A stretch of DNA of 64,000 nucleotides from Cydia pomonella (GCF_033807575.1 NC_084721.1:9052001-9116000), one strand, 5' to 3'. Positions 12,801 through 23,893 are shown, numbered from the stretch's first letter. The notes: generated by a model not told the origin, from the sequence alone. Program-made: numbers and translations.

Positions 12801-14912
12801 TGAAACATCTTTTATTTGCAGGACCATACGGCGAGCAGGACGAGGAACAGATTTTCATTCAGAAAGTTGTGCCGGACACGGACACGCTATACGTCCGCTT
12901 AGCGTCAAATGGAAGAAGGTATGTCATAACGAAAAATCGTAATTTGAAAACTTTATTCTATTCAACATCACGAGACTCGTGACACGAATTCTGCTCCGAC
13001 AGTGAGTCCTCCCAATTGGCTACTACACAGTTTTTTGTAAATAATGTCAATCGATCTTGATTTTCCTAAGGATCATAGACATTTGATCCTACCTAGCTAT
13101 AGGACCCATGGCATTTAAACAACACAAAGGTCAGAAATGAGAGTTCAAGTCTGACGCTCGCACTCGACGACTGAAACACCTCTAACAAAATGATAATGTA
13201 ATGTGACGTCAACTGGCAGGAAGTGGCACAGGATCGGGACAGGTGGCATTCTCTCGTTTTGGAGGCCAAGACCCTCTTTCGATCACTGCGCCACAATAGA
13301 TAAAATGTGACGTCACATTACATCAGTCTGTCCTAAATGTATGGAAGATCAAGAAATATGCTATTTTGACCGTGAAATATTGCGTTTATGTATATAGTTG
13401 TCATACAATTTATTTTTCAATAACATTTAAGGAATCGAATGGCATAATTTTATTTTTTATATTTGAAAGTAAAAAAAAAATCTGTCTTTGAAGCCGTTTA
13501 TTTTTTTATAATCTCAATATGTCTTTTTAAATTCCACTTTTTTATAATGAATGGCCCATTTTCTATCCATTTAGCTAAATTTTCTTACACACGCAAGCCT
13601 TCGCGTCTATTGCAGACGATTTAAGCATTGCTGTTTAGACAACGGATTTGGTGACTGTGGAGGCCGATGCGTGAGCGGCACGACCTCCACATTTTTGTCA
13701 GAGAAAGCTCATGCCACCTGAGGTTCTAGTCCCGATTTGCTTTCTGCGACACCTGCTATCTAATGTATTAAACCAGGCTTGGTCGTATAGCCTTCTCCCC
13801 TCCACAACACGCTTGCGCCATCCATCACGGTCTTCAGTTAAGGTTTCCCAGGCATGGTGGTCGATTTCAAATGCTGACATGCCCACAAAGTGTTCGATTA
13901 AAGTCGGAGTGAATCCTCAGGGTGTGCACCATCCGGTCCGTGGACGGGTCGGGCGTGTCGTGCTTCGCGGTGGCGGAGTGCGAGGGCGCGCTGCGGCCGC
14001 GGCGCCTGCTGCTGTGCGGCCACCGCTCCGGCGCCGCGCAGATGTGGGACCTCAGCGCCGCCATCGACAAGGCGGCCAGGCCGGCGCTCTCCGTCGGCGG
14101 CGGTAGCGGTGAGAGTCCGAATGCTTTTTCAAAAACTACTCATTGTCTAAACTTTTCAAAAGGCATCCTGTACAACCCATTAGGTTTGGTTAGATTTGTG
14201 TTCGTAAACCTGCCCGTGCTACCGTCACGGGGAGAAGCTATTTATTAGTACCATTTTATAGTACATTGTGCAACAAGGGGGGTAAGTGAAATTTTGGATA
14301 CGAGGGTGGTAATTAAAGACCTGAGTTTGCAATATTCTTGCCCCTGGAGTTCCACACAATGTTTTTCATCACACTTACGAAGAAAAAACTAAATTTTAAG
14401 CGAAATAATTCTTAAATAAGGTGACATATCGAACATTCGTCCGCCATTTTGTAATTTCTTGGCAGGTGAGGCATCGAAGGCACAGACCTAGTCATTCGGC
14501 ATTCAGCCACGAATGAAAATTATGTAAAAATATTTTAAACGGCTGTTAAATCAATTTATTTAAAACTTAAACTAAAATATTGAATTATAAACGTCAGTAT
14601 TTTAAAAGTAAAACTCATTTATGCTACTTGGTTTGTATGAATAAGTAACGTAGGAAAATAAAAAAAAAGCTATAACTCCCGCGGGAACAAAATAGGTCTT
14701 TGTCCTTCAGCAAACCTGCATGAAATAAGAACTTTTTCGAGCAAGTGTGATGAAAGAACATAAAACTGTTTACAGCGGAAGGCGACGACTCCCCGATCCC
14801 GGACGGCGGGCCGACGGCCGACGAGCTGGTGCGGCTGCTGGCCGCGTGCGACCTGGACGCCGCGCCGGCGCCGCCGCTGCTGCCGCCCTCGCCCAACCGC
14901 CCCGCGCCGTGA
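817..14912 (+). CDS. KCTD3: KCTD3/SHKBP1-like BTB and WD40 protein, 13 exons
   Basis: Coding exons: 817-863, 2180-2493, 5190-5355, 5945-6021, 6100-6193, 7078-7295, 7850-8062, 10940-11056, 11477-11616, 12142-12316, 12822-12918, 13921-14108 and 14776-14912. All junctions are GT-AG, phases agree, and the total is 660 codons plus TGA. The N-terminus (IVNLNVGGTKF, then TALLSGRIPTVRDETGAIF and FLRTRDIDL) is the tetramerising BTB/POZ domain at roughly residues 6-115. A Ser/Asn-rich linker follows, then a WD40-like propeller from about residue 200, with hallmark segments such as THDTAGSFLLLGTNTGAI, MQKFPLRMKDNDLL, RVTRFRGMISTQPG and GHRSGAAQMWDL. Length is nearer SHKBP1 (about 700) than KCTD3 (about 815). 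Vertebrate KCTD3 modulates HCN channels, and SHKBP1 binds SH3KBP1; the function here is unknown. Exons 6, 7 and 10 each have a tandem copy downstream, so the mature form around exon 10 is uncertain. Confidence 0.9.
912..1500 (+). mobile_element. hAT-type transposon with truncated BED zinc-finger ORF
   Basis: The element is flanked by a perfect 8-bp target duplication, CTATTTAA, at 904-911 and 1501-1508, which is diagnostic of hAT transposons. The ends are inverted repeats, TAGAGATGTGCCGACTA and its complement. Both ends carry clustered CCGACTAG/CTAGTCGG motifs, probably subterminal transposase-binding sites. Inside, an ATG at 1223 opens a peptide with a BED zinc-finger start (SRVWTFFDDV, then KCNQCQVLISRGG) that stops at 1385 before the His half of the finger. 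No transposase catalytic region is present, so it is non-autonomous. It lies in intron 1 of the KCTD3-like gene, 48 bp after the donor. Confidence 0.85.
2882..3182. mobile_element. MITE with ~50-bp near-perfect inverted ends
   Basis: The sequence at 2883-2931 (GGATCTCAAACTCACAAAG onward) returns as an almost exact reverse complement at 3133-3181. The ~200 bp between the arms has no coding signal. I could not identify a convincing target duplication, so its superfamily is open. It lies in intron 2 of the KCTD3-like gene. Confidence 0.7.
3183..3795 (+). mobile_element. CR1-like LINE 3' end
   Basis: The frame at 3239 reads WNDIPPSLRELKSKKSFKHS and stops at 3320, which is the C-terminal signature of CR1-type reverse transcriptases (LWNxLPxxIRxxxSxxxFK). 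About 450 bp of 3' untranslated sequence follows, ending in a TCTG/TCTA microsatellite at about 3770-3795, as CR1-clade elements do instead of a poly(A) tail. The copy is 5'-truncated and dead, and it directly abuts the MITE to its left. Confidence 0.7.
5568..5587. repeat. Poly(C) tract of about 20 bp
   Basis: A pure C run in intron 3 of the KCTD3-like gene. Its length may be unreliable in the assembly. Confidence 0.8.
6231..6712 (-). repeat. Lepidopteran interspersed repeat (GGTTCCGTAGCC...GCGAGTCGGACTCGC family)
   Basis: One end is TTTAGGGTTCCGTAGCC and the other is AGTCCGACTCGCACTTGGCC. The same ends, in opposite orientation, recur at 52006-53058, with relatives at 23262-23500, 53440-53510 and 59476-60118. 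The body has no coding frame. It is a short non-autonomous element of uncertain class, lying in intron 5 of the KCTD3-like gene. Confidence 0.7.
7366..7645 (+). pseudogene. Decayed tandem copy of KCTD3 exon 6 (3' half)
   Basis: This stretch repeats the 3' half of exon 6 plus the start of its intron. The shared order is GGGGCGACGGCAAGCGG, then GGGACTGATATCATGTT, GCGAGCGGGCCGTTG and TTAGTTAGTAAGATTCATTT. The copy keeps a donor-like GTAAGA but has an in-frame TAG just after ATGTTAGGC, and a 111-bp hairpin element interrupts it at 7404. It has no acceptor or 5' half, so it cannot be spliced as a working exon. Confidence 0.8.
7404..7514. mobile_element. Short hairpin MITE with TA ends inside the exon 6 copy
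   Basis: TATAGTTGTGCCGTTCTC at the left is matched by GAGAATAGCACAACTATA at the right, with a second inner pair (TCTCCGTTT and AAACGGAGA). Intact exon 6 gives the empty site, in which CACGAACACTA is followed directly by CGGGGACTGATG. The TA at both ends fits a mariner-type target duplication. Confidence 0.75.
7941..10473 (+). repeat. 160-bp tandem array, 16 copies, of exon 7 3' end plus donor
   Basis: Units begin GGGCGTGTGG at 7941, 8101, 8261, 8421, 8581, 8742, 8902 and then every 160 bp to 10342. Each holds the last ~122 bp of exon 7 (coding GVWHTSTQHWQTQDVAHL onward), the splice donor ATAG|gtgagc and 38 bp of intron. Most copies are identical. Copies at 8421, 8581 and 10342 share variants (caAGcagcactAgcagAcAc). 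The 8581 copy has a 1-bp insertion, the 9862 copy has ATAA before its donor, and the 10022 copy has two substitutions. The last unit diverges after GTGAGCTG. Only the first unit belongs to the normal exon. The period is not a multiple of three, so reading through gives stops. Confidence 0.95.
12334..12505 (+). other. KCTD3: Second copy of KCTD3 exon 10 (candidate alternative exon 10b)
   Basis: The segment is open, begins after TTAAG in phase 0 and ends at ATCG|gtaata in phase 1, exactly as exon 10 (12142-12316) does. It is 172 bp against 175. Its peptide ends TPEASFIVLALEGPTVQP then CNDIG, against TPKAAFKVLALEAPTAQP then HNDCG in exon 10; both contain NHVxSW upstream. The middle (VTRFRGMISTQPG in exon 10) is not conserved. 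The NDIG ending matches vertebrate KCTD3 better than exon 10's NDCG. The 17-bp gap is too short for an intron but is itself open, so mRNAs could carry 10a, 10b, or one fused 364-bp exon in frame. Confidence 0.65.
13205..13302 (+). mobile_element. LINE C-terminal remnant
   Basis: The frame reads WQEVAQDRDRWHSLVLEAK and ends shortly before a stop at 13300, the usual C-terminus of RTE-type moth LINEs (W-x-x-x-A-Q-D-R-x-x-W). A short GTGACGTCA repeat flanks both sides. It lies in intron 11 of the KCTD3-like gene. Confidence 0.6.
13698..13900 (-). mobile_element. LINE C-terminal remnant, antisense
   Basis: The minus-strand peptide HHAWETLTEDRDGWRKRVVE, with a basic tail, is the DR-x-x-WR C-terminal signature of a second LINE family. 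It ends about 20 bp from the acceptor of KCTD3 exon 12 (13919-13920), so the branch-point region of that intron may be LINE-derived. Confidence 0.55.
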
Positions 14913-15357
14913 GCCTGCTGCCCGCACTCGCCAGGCTTGGGGACTTCCTGCTGCCGACTTAGAATCAATAAGGACCAAAAGTACGCCGACCAAGGATATT
15001 TTACCGGAACTGAATCACAAGCTCACCAAAATACTACTGAAAACACCTAGACACCAGCTACGTAAAATAGTAGGATTTATTACAGGACATAACACATTTA
15101 CAAACATCTACACAATATGGGATTTAAAAAGCTTACTTTACTCTCTGACAATCCACCGCTATTTCAATTCTCTTTGATAGAACTAAAGCGTCTGTCAATC
15201 TATTCAGCAGGAAAATTTCTACACGACCTCCAACAATATACTTCCGTCATTCTTAATGATAATAGCGTAGTAATAACTAAAGGTAGCAAAGACAGAATAG
15301 TATAAATTATTCTAGAAGAGCCGTGTTTTTATTGTACAGACATCAAGATGAACCGTG

Positions 15358-15363
15358 AATAAA
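15358..15363 (+). terminator. Candidate poly(A) signal of the KCTD3-like gene
   Basis: AATAAA about 450 bp after the stop codon is the first canonical hexamer downstream. Cleavage is expected 10-30 bp later. Confidence 0.5.
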
Positions 15364-17847
15364 AAAGTCCTTTAAGCTTCTTCTGGCTTGTGCTCACAAA
15401 CATACCGGTATAGTCCGTTCCTTGCAGCCCCGTATTTTAGGAAGCCGTCGGAAAGTTTTCAAAATTTCGGAATTTCCACATAGAACATTTTCGGAAACTT
15501 ATATTTTTGAATGGTAATCGAAATTTTCAATTTCGAAAATAAAGGTTTCCTTGTGATGTCTGTGAATTTTTCCTGAAATTTCAGAGAACTTTTCCAACTT
15601 TTTGGAAACTTTCCGCAACAGCACATCCGATCTGTAGACAGAACACACCACGATACAATCTAATATCAAAAAATAAGCATTGAACTATTTTTACTACTTA
15701 TAGAACCGGAACAGAGTACCAGTATTTAACGCCATGAGTTGTTGTCGGCCGACAACAAACTATGAAAGCGGAGCGTGAATCTCGCGACCTAAACGCGTAA
15801 GCGCCATGAATTTCACGGCGTACATTGCGACAATTTCATTGTTTGTTATGGCGTTTCTATATGAAGTAATAATCACTCAATGAGAATAAATTAAGTTTTT
15901 GCGGATTTGGGTGATTTAATTGTAACTTATCCATGTGTCATTTTTGTGTATCTTAGTATCTTCAATGCCAGATTGAATCAATTCGTAAATAATATTAAGT
16001 GCGTAAAATAATAGCTAGGTTTCGCTCTCGGAAATCATTCCTTTTTAAACCAAATCCAAGAACCTTTTATTTTAAATGGGTTTTAGTATTTGTAACTTAG
16101 TGTAGGAATTGTAATTGTGACTTAATAGACACAAATTTAAATTATCGAGCGTATATCCTTTTACAACACAAGCCTTATTGAACTTACTGCTGGACTTGGT
16201 CAATTTGTGTAATAATGTCCTATAATATTTATTTATTTTAGCTTCTTTTTTATATTCGGTCAATGTGGCTTTTAATAAATGTACAATTCGCAACATTAGA
16301 GTTGATCGTGCTACGCTGCTTAATAAGACATAAGTAATTGATGGTAGGGTATCAAAGCAGGTCAACTGCTTACAGGCTGTTTGTTAACATAATTGAATTT
16401 GATAGTGTATGTATAATACATTTTGAAGCATTAAAGTAAGATAAGACGAGTAAATAATAACGGTTGAAAATTTCCAAAAACAAATAGAATGTTGCGTCCC
16501 TTCGAAATAAGTAGTTAAAATAAGTGACTTGCCTTCAGCAGACTGAGTCCTAAACAAGCACTTTCTAACGCCATCTAATGGTACACCCTCTGTACAGATC
16601 ACTTAACTTACTATTTGATAGACTCAGCAGCGCTCTCATTGGCGTTCCCATACACAGAGGCGGCGTTAGGCGTGGGTGACGTGGGCCACCGCCTACGGCC
16701 TCGCGGTCCGATGGGCCTCGCGCCTCAAATAAGTAACTATAGCTCGAACAAAACGTAAAAATGTTCGTTATTTCTCGCGCTACCAGAGGGCCTCGCTAAA
16801 TGTACTTTGCCCACATAAAATTTTGGTCTTGCCCCGCCACTGCCCATACATACAAATTTTAGAACAAGCAGTACTAATACGTTTACTGCATGTGTGTGTC
16901 TCTCATATAAATTTACAAATAACAACATGGCATTGTTGTAGTTTAATATGTATAGTACATTTATGTGTGGTGACTGTGAATCGCGAATATCGCGATCCCA
17001 TTATTGTCAGTGTGCTCACCACAAAGAGTTATTGATTGCTGAAGGGATGTAATGCCTAAGGAAAAAATCTTTTACATTCGAACTTGATGGCGCTGCAGTT
17101 TTGTGGTCACTGAATTGCCAAACGTCAACTTTTGACAATCAGTCATTACCGTCTTCATATTATAATCTTAATCTACATCGGTTATTAATGGGGTCGGTAG
17201 GTACCTTTACCATAGGTTTCCCCGGTTTCTATACCATTTGGTATAAAGAGCCAGCGACCAGACCACAAAATAAAAAATACCAAGAATTTGACTGTTGGTA
17301 GGAACAGAATAAAGGAAGAACGAAAATGGGCTCGAAAAATAAGAAGAGGTTTAAAAACAGTGAGATTCCCTCGTGGAGCGGGCCCGCTGGATTTTCTATA
17401 ATCTTCTTGTCTTCTTTCTCACAAATTAAGTATGTTACTGTCCTGAAACATTTGAACTTTAAAATAAATTAACGCGAAGGGATCAAAAGAGATTAACGTT
17501 ATATCGGCCATGATAGTAATTGTCCAAGTTTTTATCTCAAATTACTGAGTTTTGTTCGAATGACAGATGTATCCGGTAGAATGGAAGAACGTAAATTCCA
17601 CGTACAATGTTGCTAGATGAAATAATATATTCCTAAACGTACTAAACTGTAGGATTAACAGAGAACCAATCTTTAAAAAACTTCGACCGGCCAACCTGAA
17701 TAAAGCACGAATTTTTCTTACACTTTACACCTCTTCCACTGTAAAAATTAACGCTGAGTTCCACTAAATATGGCGTAAAACAATTAGTTAAGGCTACTTC
17801 AACTACGTCACGGTAAACTTTTTTGTTTTGGAGGAACGCAGCGATAA

Positions 17848-17988
17848 GTACAATCAAAAGATTTAATTTGTGACCCATTTCGTACCTTGCACAGTGACAA
17901 ACAACATGAAAGCAGCTAAAGAGACCTCATACTATTGTCACTGTCACAAGGTACGAAATGGGTCACTAATTAAATCTTTTGACTGTAC
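17848..17988. mobile_element. Hairpin MITE
   Basis: GTACAATCAAAAGATTTAAT and the following CCCATTTCGTACCTTG return in reverse complement at 17947-17988, with a ~55-bp loop. There is no coding content. Confidence 0.65.
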
Positions 17989-18254
17989 CTATGAAGATTA
18001 AGTCTGGTATTTACTCGTTTTGGTATACTCGTACATATGTATGAGAAAGCAGGCTTGAATAGATTGAAACGATGACAGATACTTGGTGTCATCTAGAAAG
18101 CATGTAAAGACTGATTTCATTTATAAGCTCAATCATACAAAATCAAAATTTAAAAGAGAAAAATATATAAGAATATAATTTTTGAACATTTGTGTTTTAA
18201 ATATTGTAAATATGTTAAAGTTGGGAGAGTAGTGTGACAAAAGTTTATGATTAA

Positions 18255-18480
18255 TAGTTATTTACGATACAAGTGCGAAAAATAGGAAATTAGTAACGAG
18301 TGGCGATAAATTAAAACACGACCGAAGGGAGTGTTTTAAATCGACACGAGTTGCGAATTACCTATTCGCACGTGTATAGTACGTTTTTCAGTACATATGG
18401 CTCTTTAAAGTTTCGACATAAGCACGGAAAGTGCTCATTCCCGTACGCGTAAGTAGAACCATATGTACTGTAAAATAATA
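18255..18480. repeat. CAGTACATATGG-family repeat
   Basis: It shares TTAAAACACGACCGAAGGGA, CGACACGAGTTGCGAATTAC and CAGTACATATGG words with the copies at 40698-41090 and a fragment at 36988. Palindromic CCATATGTACTG/CAGTACATATGG words bound its sub-units. No coding frame. Confidence 0.65.
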
Positions 18481-18875
18481 TTATATGATTGTTTTAATAT
18501 TTGTTGTTATAATGACTATTTTAGTATAGAATCATGTGTTGTATAACTGTGTTAGGGAACAACATTTTAAATCAATAGGTTATTTGGGGGGCAGTACCAG
18601 TACCAAATGCTGAGTGTTGCTATAACTTACACAAAAACAATAATTATATATTTGTTGAGCGTAATACTTAAGACTTTTTTGTCTCGAAACTTAATGGAAG
18701 TGAAAATTATAAATGAACATCACTTTTTCGACATATAGTAGGAATCTGAATAAAATGTATGCATCACTCAGCAGGGGGCGCTACTGTAAACATCGCAAAT
18801 TCAAAATAGGCCATCAATGGGAAAGGCCGGTAAAAACTAAACGTAGATGGAGCCCTCGTCTGTCAAGGTAATTAA

Positions 18876-19056
18876 CCTTTTGAAGAAGGAATATGCCGTG
18901 CCCCCGAAGCCAGGCGATCGCGATTATTTAAGCGAAATTGGACTTTACGGAGTCTCGCGTAAGTCCCTATTGCCTTGGCGAAGCTGTGGGCTGTAGCCTG
19001 GCGTCCTTGGCAAGACTTTCCGATGACGGCCACAGCCGACTGTAGCGGTCAAAAGG
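18876..19056. mobile_element. TTAA-flanked MITE (CCTTTTGA...TCAAAAGG)
   Basis: Ends CCTTTTGA and TCAAAAGG are directly flanked by TTAA on each side, the piggyBac-type target duplication. The body is GC-richer than its surroundings. Related copies are at 24283-24401 and around 38376-38998. Confidence 0.65.
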
Positions 19057-19447
19057 TTAAATATCGACACGAACAAAGTGCCAAAAATATGTACACACTA
19101 TTTATTGTATGGGTAATAAGGTCGGGTATACTACACCGTATACATATTGTTGGCACTTTGTCCATGCCGAGATTTAATACATTGACTGTACATTGTTTAA
19201 ATGGAATTGACAACCGGTCTAAGCCAGTTGTAGTTGCCGCTTTCGACGATGGTGCATTTTTGTATGGAATTCGTCAATGCCATACACAATCAAATTGATA
19301 GTTTATTTGCCTATAGAATGTCGCGTCAGACCCTCCGTAATTCCATTGAATCGCAGGTGCCAATACCGGCAGTTTTATCTCTTTAATTATTTTGTCTGAC
19401 ATTCTAATAATTTAATTGTATTTTCGTGGTAGCTCTAGGTGTTTTAG

Positions 19448-19582
19448 GACACAGACTGAACGCATGGTCAGCTGCGCGGCGAGCGGCAAATCAAGGCTAT
19501 TTATACATTGCGCTCGACCAAAATGTATTGAACGGCCTGAATTTGCCGCTCGCCGCGTCGCGTGCGTCCGGTCCGCGGCCTT
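19448..19582. mobile_element. GC-rich hairpin MITE
   Basis: GCGCGGCGAGCGGCAAAT near 19474 is matched by ATTTGCCGCTCGCCGCG near 19541, with weaker pairing outward (GGTC...GACC words). Confidence 0.55.
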
Positions 19583-20805
19583 AAGGCTTCTTTTAATACA
19601 AGTGTAAACAAGGTTATTATGTGTATAAAATCAAATAAATTAATTGTTTATACACGTGTTTTCATTTTACCTAGTTGCCTGGGGAGAGATTCTTCCAGCG
19701 TACGACCATCATTAAAACCGATTTTAGTAAATAATACTCGGGGCTATAAATGAAACCGATTTATTTGCAAAATGTACAGTGTAATATTTATAAATATAAC
19801 AATAATTTGATCACGTTGCAGCATACTAAAACTTAGTAATAAAACAACTTAAACCTTTTTGATTTTGCGATCGATAGAATCGGCTTTATGAGAACTATGC
19901 TCTACGGTAATCTGACAATAGTTATTTGTTTTACAAGGGGACAAAGTTGTTGTTTAACCCCTCGTGCTAATAATGATACCCGAGCAAGCGAATGATTCTA
20001 AAACCGAACCACGAGCGTAGCGTTCCCTGTCCAAGTGCCCCCAATGTGGGGTCACGAATCTTTTTTTCAGGAGTCCGTGCTTCCACTATGGGTTCACAAC
20101 TTCAAATGACTTTGACACTTGGATGTGTGACTTTGTCATATCATTTTGTATGGGGACAGTGAACATGTTAAACAAACTTTGCTTCCGAGTAAAACAAGTT
20201 TTTTTTTCACCAAACGAACGCGAGTAAAATAATAACAGTAAAACATCACAAATTAAATTCAGACGAACGTTATTAAATATTTATCATTCAATATCATCAC
20301 TTGAAAGTCACAAAGTTCACAAATCGTCCAGTAGATGACGATAATAGAGGAAAAAAACTCAAAATTTTCTCATCAGTTTTTGAAGTATAAAGAGAACGTT
20401 TACAAGCTGGTGTGGTGAAAAGGATGAGTCTCATTACTTATTATAAATATTAAATATGAATTGTGTAATTTCTACAAGTGTTAGCTAACTTTATTCACAT
20501 TCAGAAACATCAATGATATATTAAAATTGTTAATATCTACGTTTAAAAATGACTAGTTAAATTAAATTACTTAACTCACTGCATGAACACTCTTCTTCAT
20601 TAGCTTTAGCCAAGGTGTAAGTTATAATAATCAAATAATTATTAACAGTAAAAAAAGTGTAAGTCTAAGAAAAAATCATGTCATCAAATCAATCATCCCC
20701 CGAGGTAACAGCGCCACATGTTTTGCGGTAACTGGATTATCCAACGTCAAGTTTTTACACCCAAAGTTACCGCATGTACGGGGCCGTACCTAATACGACG
20801 ACATC

Positions 20806-20975
20806 TATGTAAACAATCTTGTCGTGTCTTTTTATTGAAAAAACTCCTTTGAAAAATATGTAACAATTATATATGTAGCATATTATGATCATAAATATTT
20901 TTTTTGTTTCATTAGTAATATGTAGTTACGACTTTTTAAAGCGTTTTTCAATAAGAAGACACTGCAAGATTGTTT
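20806..20975. mobile_element. Hairpin MITE
   Basis: GTAAACAATCTTG and GTCTTTTTATTGAAAAA at the left are matched by TTTTTCAATAAGAAGAC and CAAGATTGTTTAC at the right. The AT-rich loop is non-coding. Confidence 0.6.
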
Positions 20976-22124
20976 ACTCTTATTGTAATGTAAAAAAAAA
21001 AAACGAAGTATGATTCGAAGCACGATTTTTTGTAAGATTTCATTTCATACATCTTTTACTATTACTAACTCTTTGATTATAATAAAACAATCAGTCATAA
21101 GTGTCATAACGCTAAAAGAAATTTAAAATATTTACGTACCCTGCCAAGAAAAATATCGCTTAGGTATTTTTTGGACTCAGTCTAGTCTATAAAGATATGA
21201 CTTGTTCAAATGCATTTTAAATTAATACAAAAGTCGGAAGCACAGCAAAGTTACTTTCTGTAGTTTAGCTAAGACTTACGAAGAATGGTGGCATTGCCAT
21301 ACGCGCCTGGCATGTTACTTCTATATTTATGTATTGATTGACATACAAAATAAAACCCTATACTAGCGGCATAGAGTTCACTATCGAATGTACAAGTACA
21401 ACAATGTTCCGTTTCTTTAAGGTAAGTTCACAACATTGCGCTTAAATTTCGTGTTTTAGTATAGCATCTTAACTTTCAGTATTACCATTGCGACTCATGG
21501 CTCGCAGTTTTAGGGCTTGCGCTATGGGAAAAAAACAAGTTGAACACGGAAGTGCACAAGTGTGGACATACCTTTACATATAAGAATCGCGAGTTCGACT
21601 AGAACAAGTTAAATGTAGTGGAACAATAACCTAAACACAAACATTTGAACTGACCCTGCCAAATTGTGGGCTAATGTATGGCACAACAAACAAAACTAAG
21701 TGCAGTGGGAGACTGAGACGAGCCACAGATCTTTTTTTGATTGGTTTCAACCAAAGAGAATTTTAAATAGGGGACCGTGCGCGTTGGAGGTTCTGCCATC
21801 TTGTGGCCTGAATCGGAACCATAAACATGCACATTTACACGTCACGTGTTTTCTTGTGCATAGTAGGTTCTGCCATCTTGTGGGCTACATCGAAACAAAA
21901 AACATCACATTTACGCCTCGCGCCAAAAATCTGACGGCTCCTGTGCTGCCTCCTACAGTTCATGCACGCTCCCTATAGAAGTGGATTGTCAAAGAAAATT
22001 TTGTAACCACATTAAATTTACTGACATCTTTTGACAAATGATTAAAACTTTTAGAGAACGCCATTTGACTTTGATCCTTATTCTTTCACTGCTTAACTCA
22101 GTCCCCTGCTCTAAATAGGGATGG

Positions 22125-22312
22125 CCGGTCAAAATATTTTACACATGGCGCCAGCATAGGTTTTACCTGTCAATCGTAAAAAATAATATAAAATTCTTGT
22201 TTTTTTAAGGCCTGGATTCTAGCCCTTGAAACCAAATCCCATAGAACAAAACTAGAAACAGGGGAAACCTATGCTAGCACCATATAAAAACCTTTGACAG
22301 TTACCAACCCCA
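22125..22312. mobile_element. Probable MITE with imperfect inverted ends
   Basis: GGCGCCAGCATAGGTTTTACC on the left pairs imperfectly with GGAAACCTATGCTAGCACC on the right, and outer GGTCAAAATATTTTACAC with TATAAAAACCTTTGAC. Boundaries are approximate. Confidence 0.4.
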
Positions 22313-22415
22313 TTGAAAACCTTTCTTAAACCTTATAAGCACTTAATATTTGAAATCCCTTCTCATATAGTACCGTATCTACGAGTACATACAGTTAAAG
22401 AGTTTTTTGATGGTA

Positions 22416-22760
22416 AAATGGCTCCTCTACACGATGGGCCATCATACTGGCCCACTAAGGTAGGCCAACGTGTAGAGAGAGTAGTGATGACGGATGGCTT
22501 ATGGTGCGGCGGGATGGCGATGGGATGGTCACCGTGTTGTTTTTTCGTCCACACATGAAAGGTAGTAGGCCAGCGATAATGCATACGCGTGCCCTCAACT
22601 ATCGCACGGCCATCTCGCTGGTCCAGCGCTGGGCCGTCGTGTAGAGGAGCCATAACTATCGCATGACCAGCTCGCTGGTCCAGCGCTGGGCCATCGTGTA
22701 AAGGAGCCATAATCATCGCATGGCCATCTCGCTGGTCCAGCGCTGGGCCATCAATGTAAA
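22416..22760. repeat. Repeat with a 57-bp minisatellite
   Basis: The left end ATGGCTCCTCTACACGATGG is the complement of words inside the right half (TCGTGTAGAGGAGCCAT). From 22602 to 22755 a 57-bp unit containing CTCGCTGGTCCAGCGCTGGG repeats about 2.7 times (starts at 22614, 22671, 22728). As 57 is a multiple of three, the minus strand has an accidental open frame repeating DGPALDQRxGHA. I regard this as satellite, not a gene. Confidence 0.75.
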
Positions 22761-23261
22761 CCCCGAATTTGACAGCTGAGGAGATGTCCATGTACGGCCC
22801 CTTACATTATGCGGTAGTTCTAGCTACTGACAAAAATGTAGCGTCATGTAACAGTATTTAGTTCGGCTGTCAAACTCACGGCCTGGAGATTTTGTTAGAT
22901 ACTCGTATTACACATCTAAAATAAAATAAGCCTTCAACTGTGATCATAGGTCACTATTGCGTTGATCCAGTGATGTCATACGGATGAAAGGATAAAACCG
23001 ATAAAATACTGGTTATAGGTGCTAGCATTACACTAATTTATAAATTAATACCCGCAACATCGTTGATAAAAGTTTAAATAACTGAGTACGGTTCAAAAAT
23101 ATACGAGTTTATGTATCTAATACATATTTATAATACCGTTAACTTTGCAATGCACCTACTTTAAAAACTGTTTTTAGAAGCCAGGAAATGGTTGACATGG
23201 AGTATTTTTCAAACTTTATGGGTAGGGTGACAGGTGTCTTCATATAATTTATAACCTAAAA

Positions 23262-23500
23262 AAACCGGACAAGTGCGAGTCGGACTCACTCACTGAGGGG
23301 TCCGTACTTTTTAGTATTTGTTGTATAAACAACAATCAACAATTGCCGCTATAAAGCGGCAACAGAAATACATCATCTGTGAATATTTCAACTATCAAGG
23401 TTCACGAGATACAAAGTCTGATGACAGGCGTTCAGACGGACGGACGGACAGCAGAGTTTTAATAATAGGGTCCCGTTTTACCCTTTGGGTACGGAACCCC
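23262..23500. repeat. Diverged copy of the GCGAGTCGGACTC interspersed repeat
   Basis: Starts AAACCGGACAAGTGCGAGTC and ends near GGGTACGGAACCCC. The bases before it (GGGTGACAGGTGT ... CATATAATTTATAACC) also precede the copy at 52006. Confidence 0.6.
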
Positions 23501-23557
23501 AAAGACACCAAATCTCGCATAATTGTATTGAAATGACACCTGTCAGCGTTAGTGTCC

Positions 23558-23893
23558 GACCGAAGAATCGGTTTCGGCCAAAAACGGCCGGACTTACCTA
23601 GGAAATGGTACTTCTTACTATGAAAACTATATGACACAAAGCAAAAGTTGGGGAACAAGTAGGACAACAATATTAATATACTTATATATATACAGAAGTT
23701 AATTGCTTTATTGGAAGATACAATCCCCTAATGCGGGCGCCACTGGACGATCCACGCAATCTTAATAAGTGTATATAAGCGATTGTATGACTTTTTTTCA
23801 ACGTATTTAACAAGTCTACAAAAGTTTCGGTTTCAGCCGAAACTAGAGCCAGAGCCGAATCATCGGCAAAAAACATGTTTCGGTCGGACACTA
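23558..23893. mobile_element. Inverted-repeat element (TTAGTGTCCGACCGAA ends)
   Basis: TTAGTGTCCGACCGAA at the left and TTCGGTCGGACACTAA at the right are perfect complements; internal GGTTTCGGCC words are palindromic. CAGCG occurs on both flanks and may be part of the target duplication. The element is non-coding. Confidence 0.65.

Noticed and set aside
16072..16602. Minus-strand frames of 97 and 72 codons in the spacer
   Set aside because: AT-rich, no domain, no splice partners and no codon pattern like the real genes.
22363..22791. 142-codon minus-strand frame with a repeating DGPALDQR motif
   Set aside because: Fully explained by a 57-bp minisatellite; no known domain.
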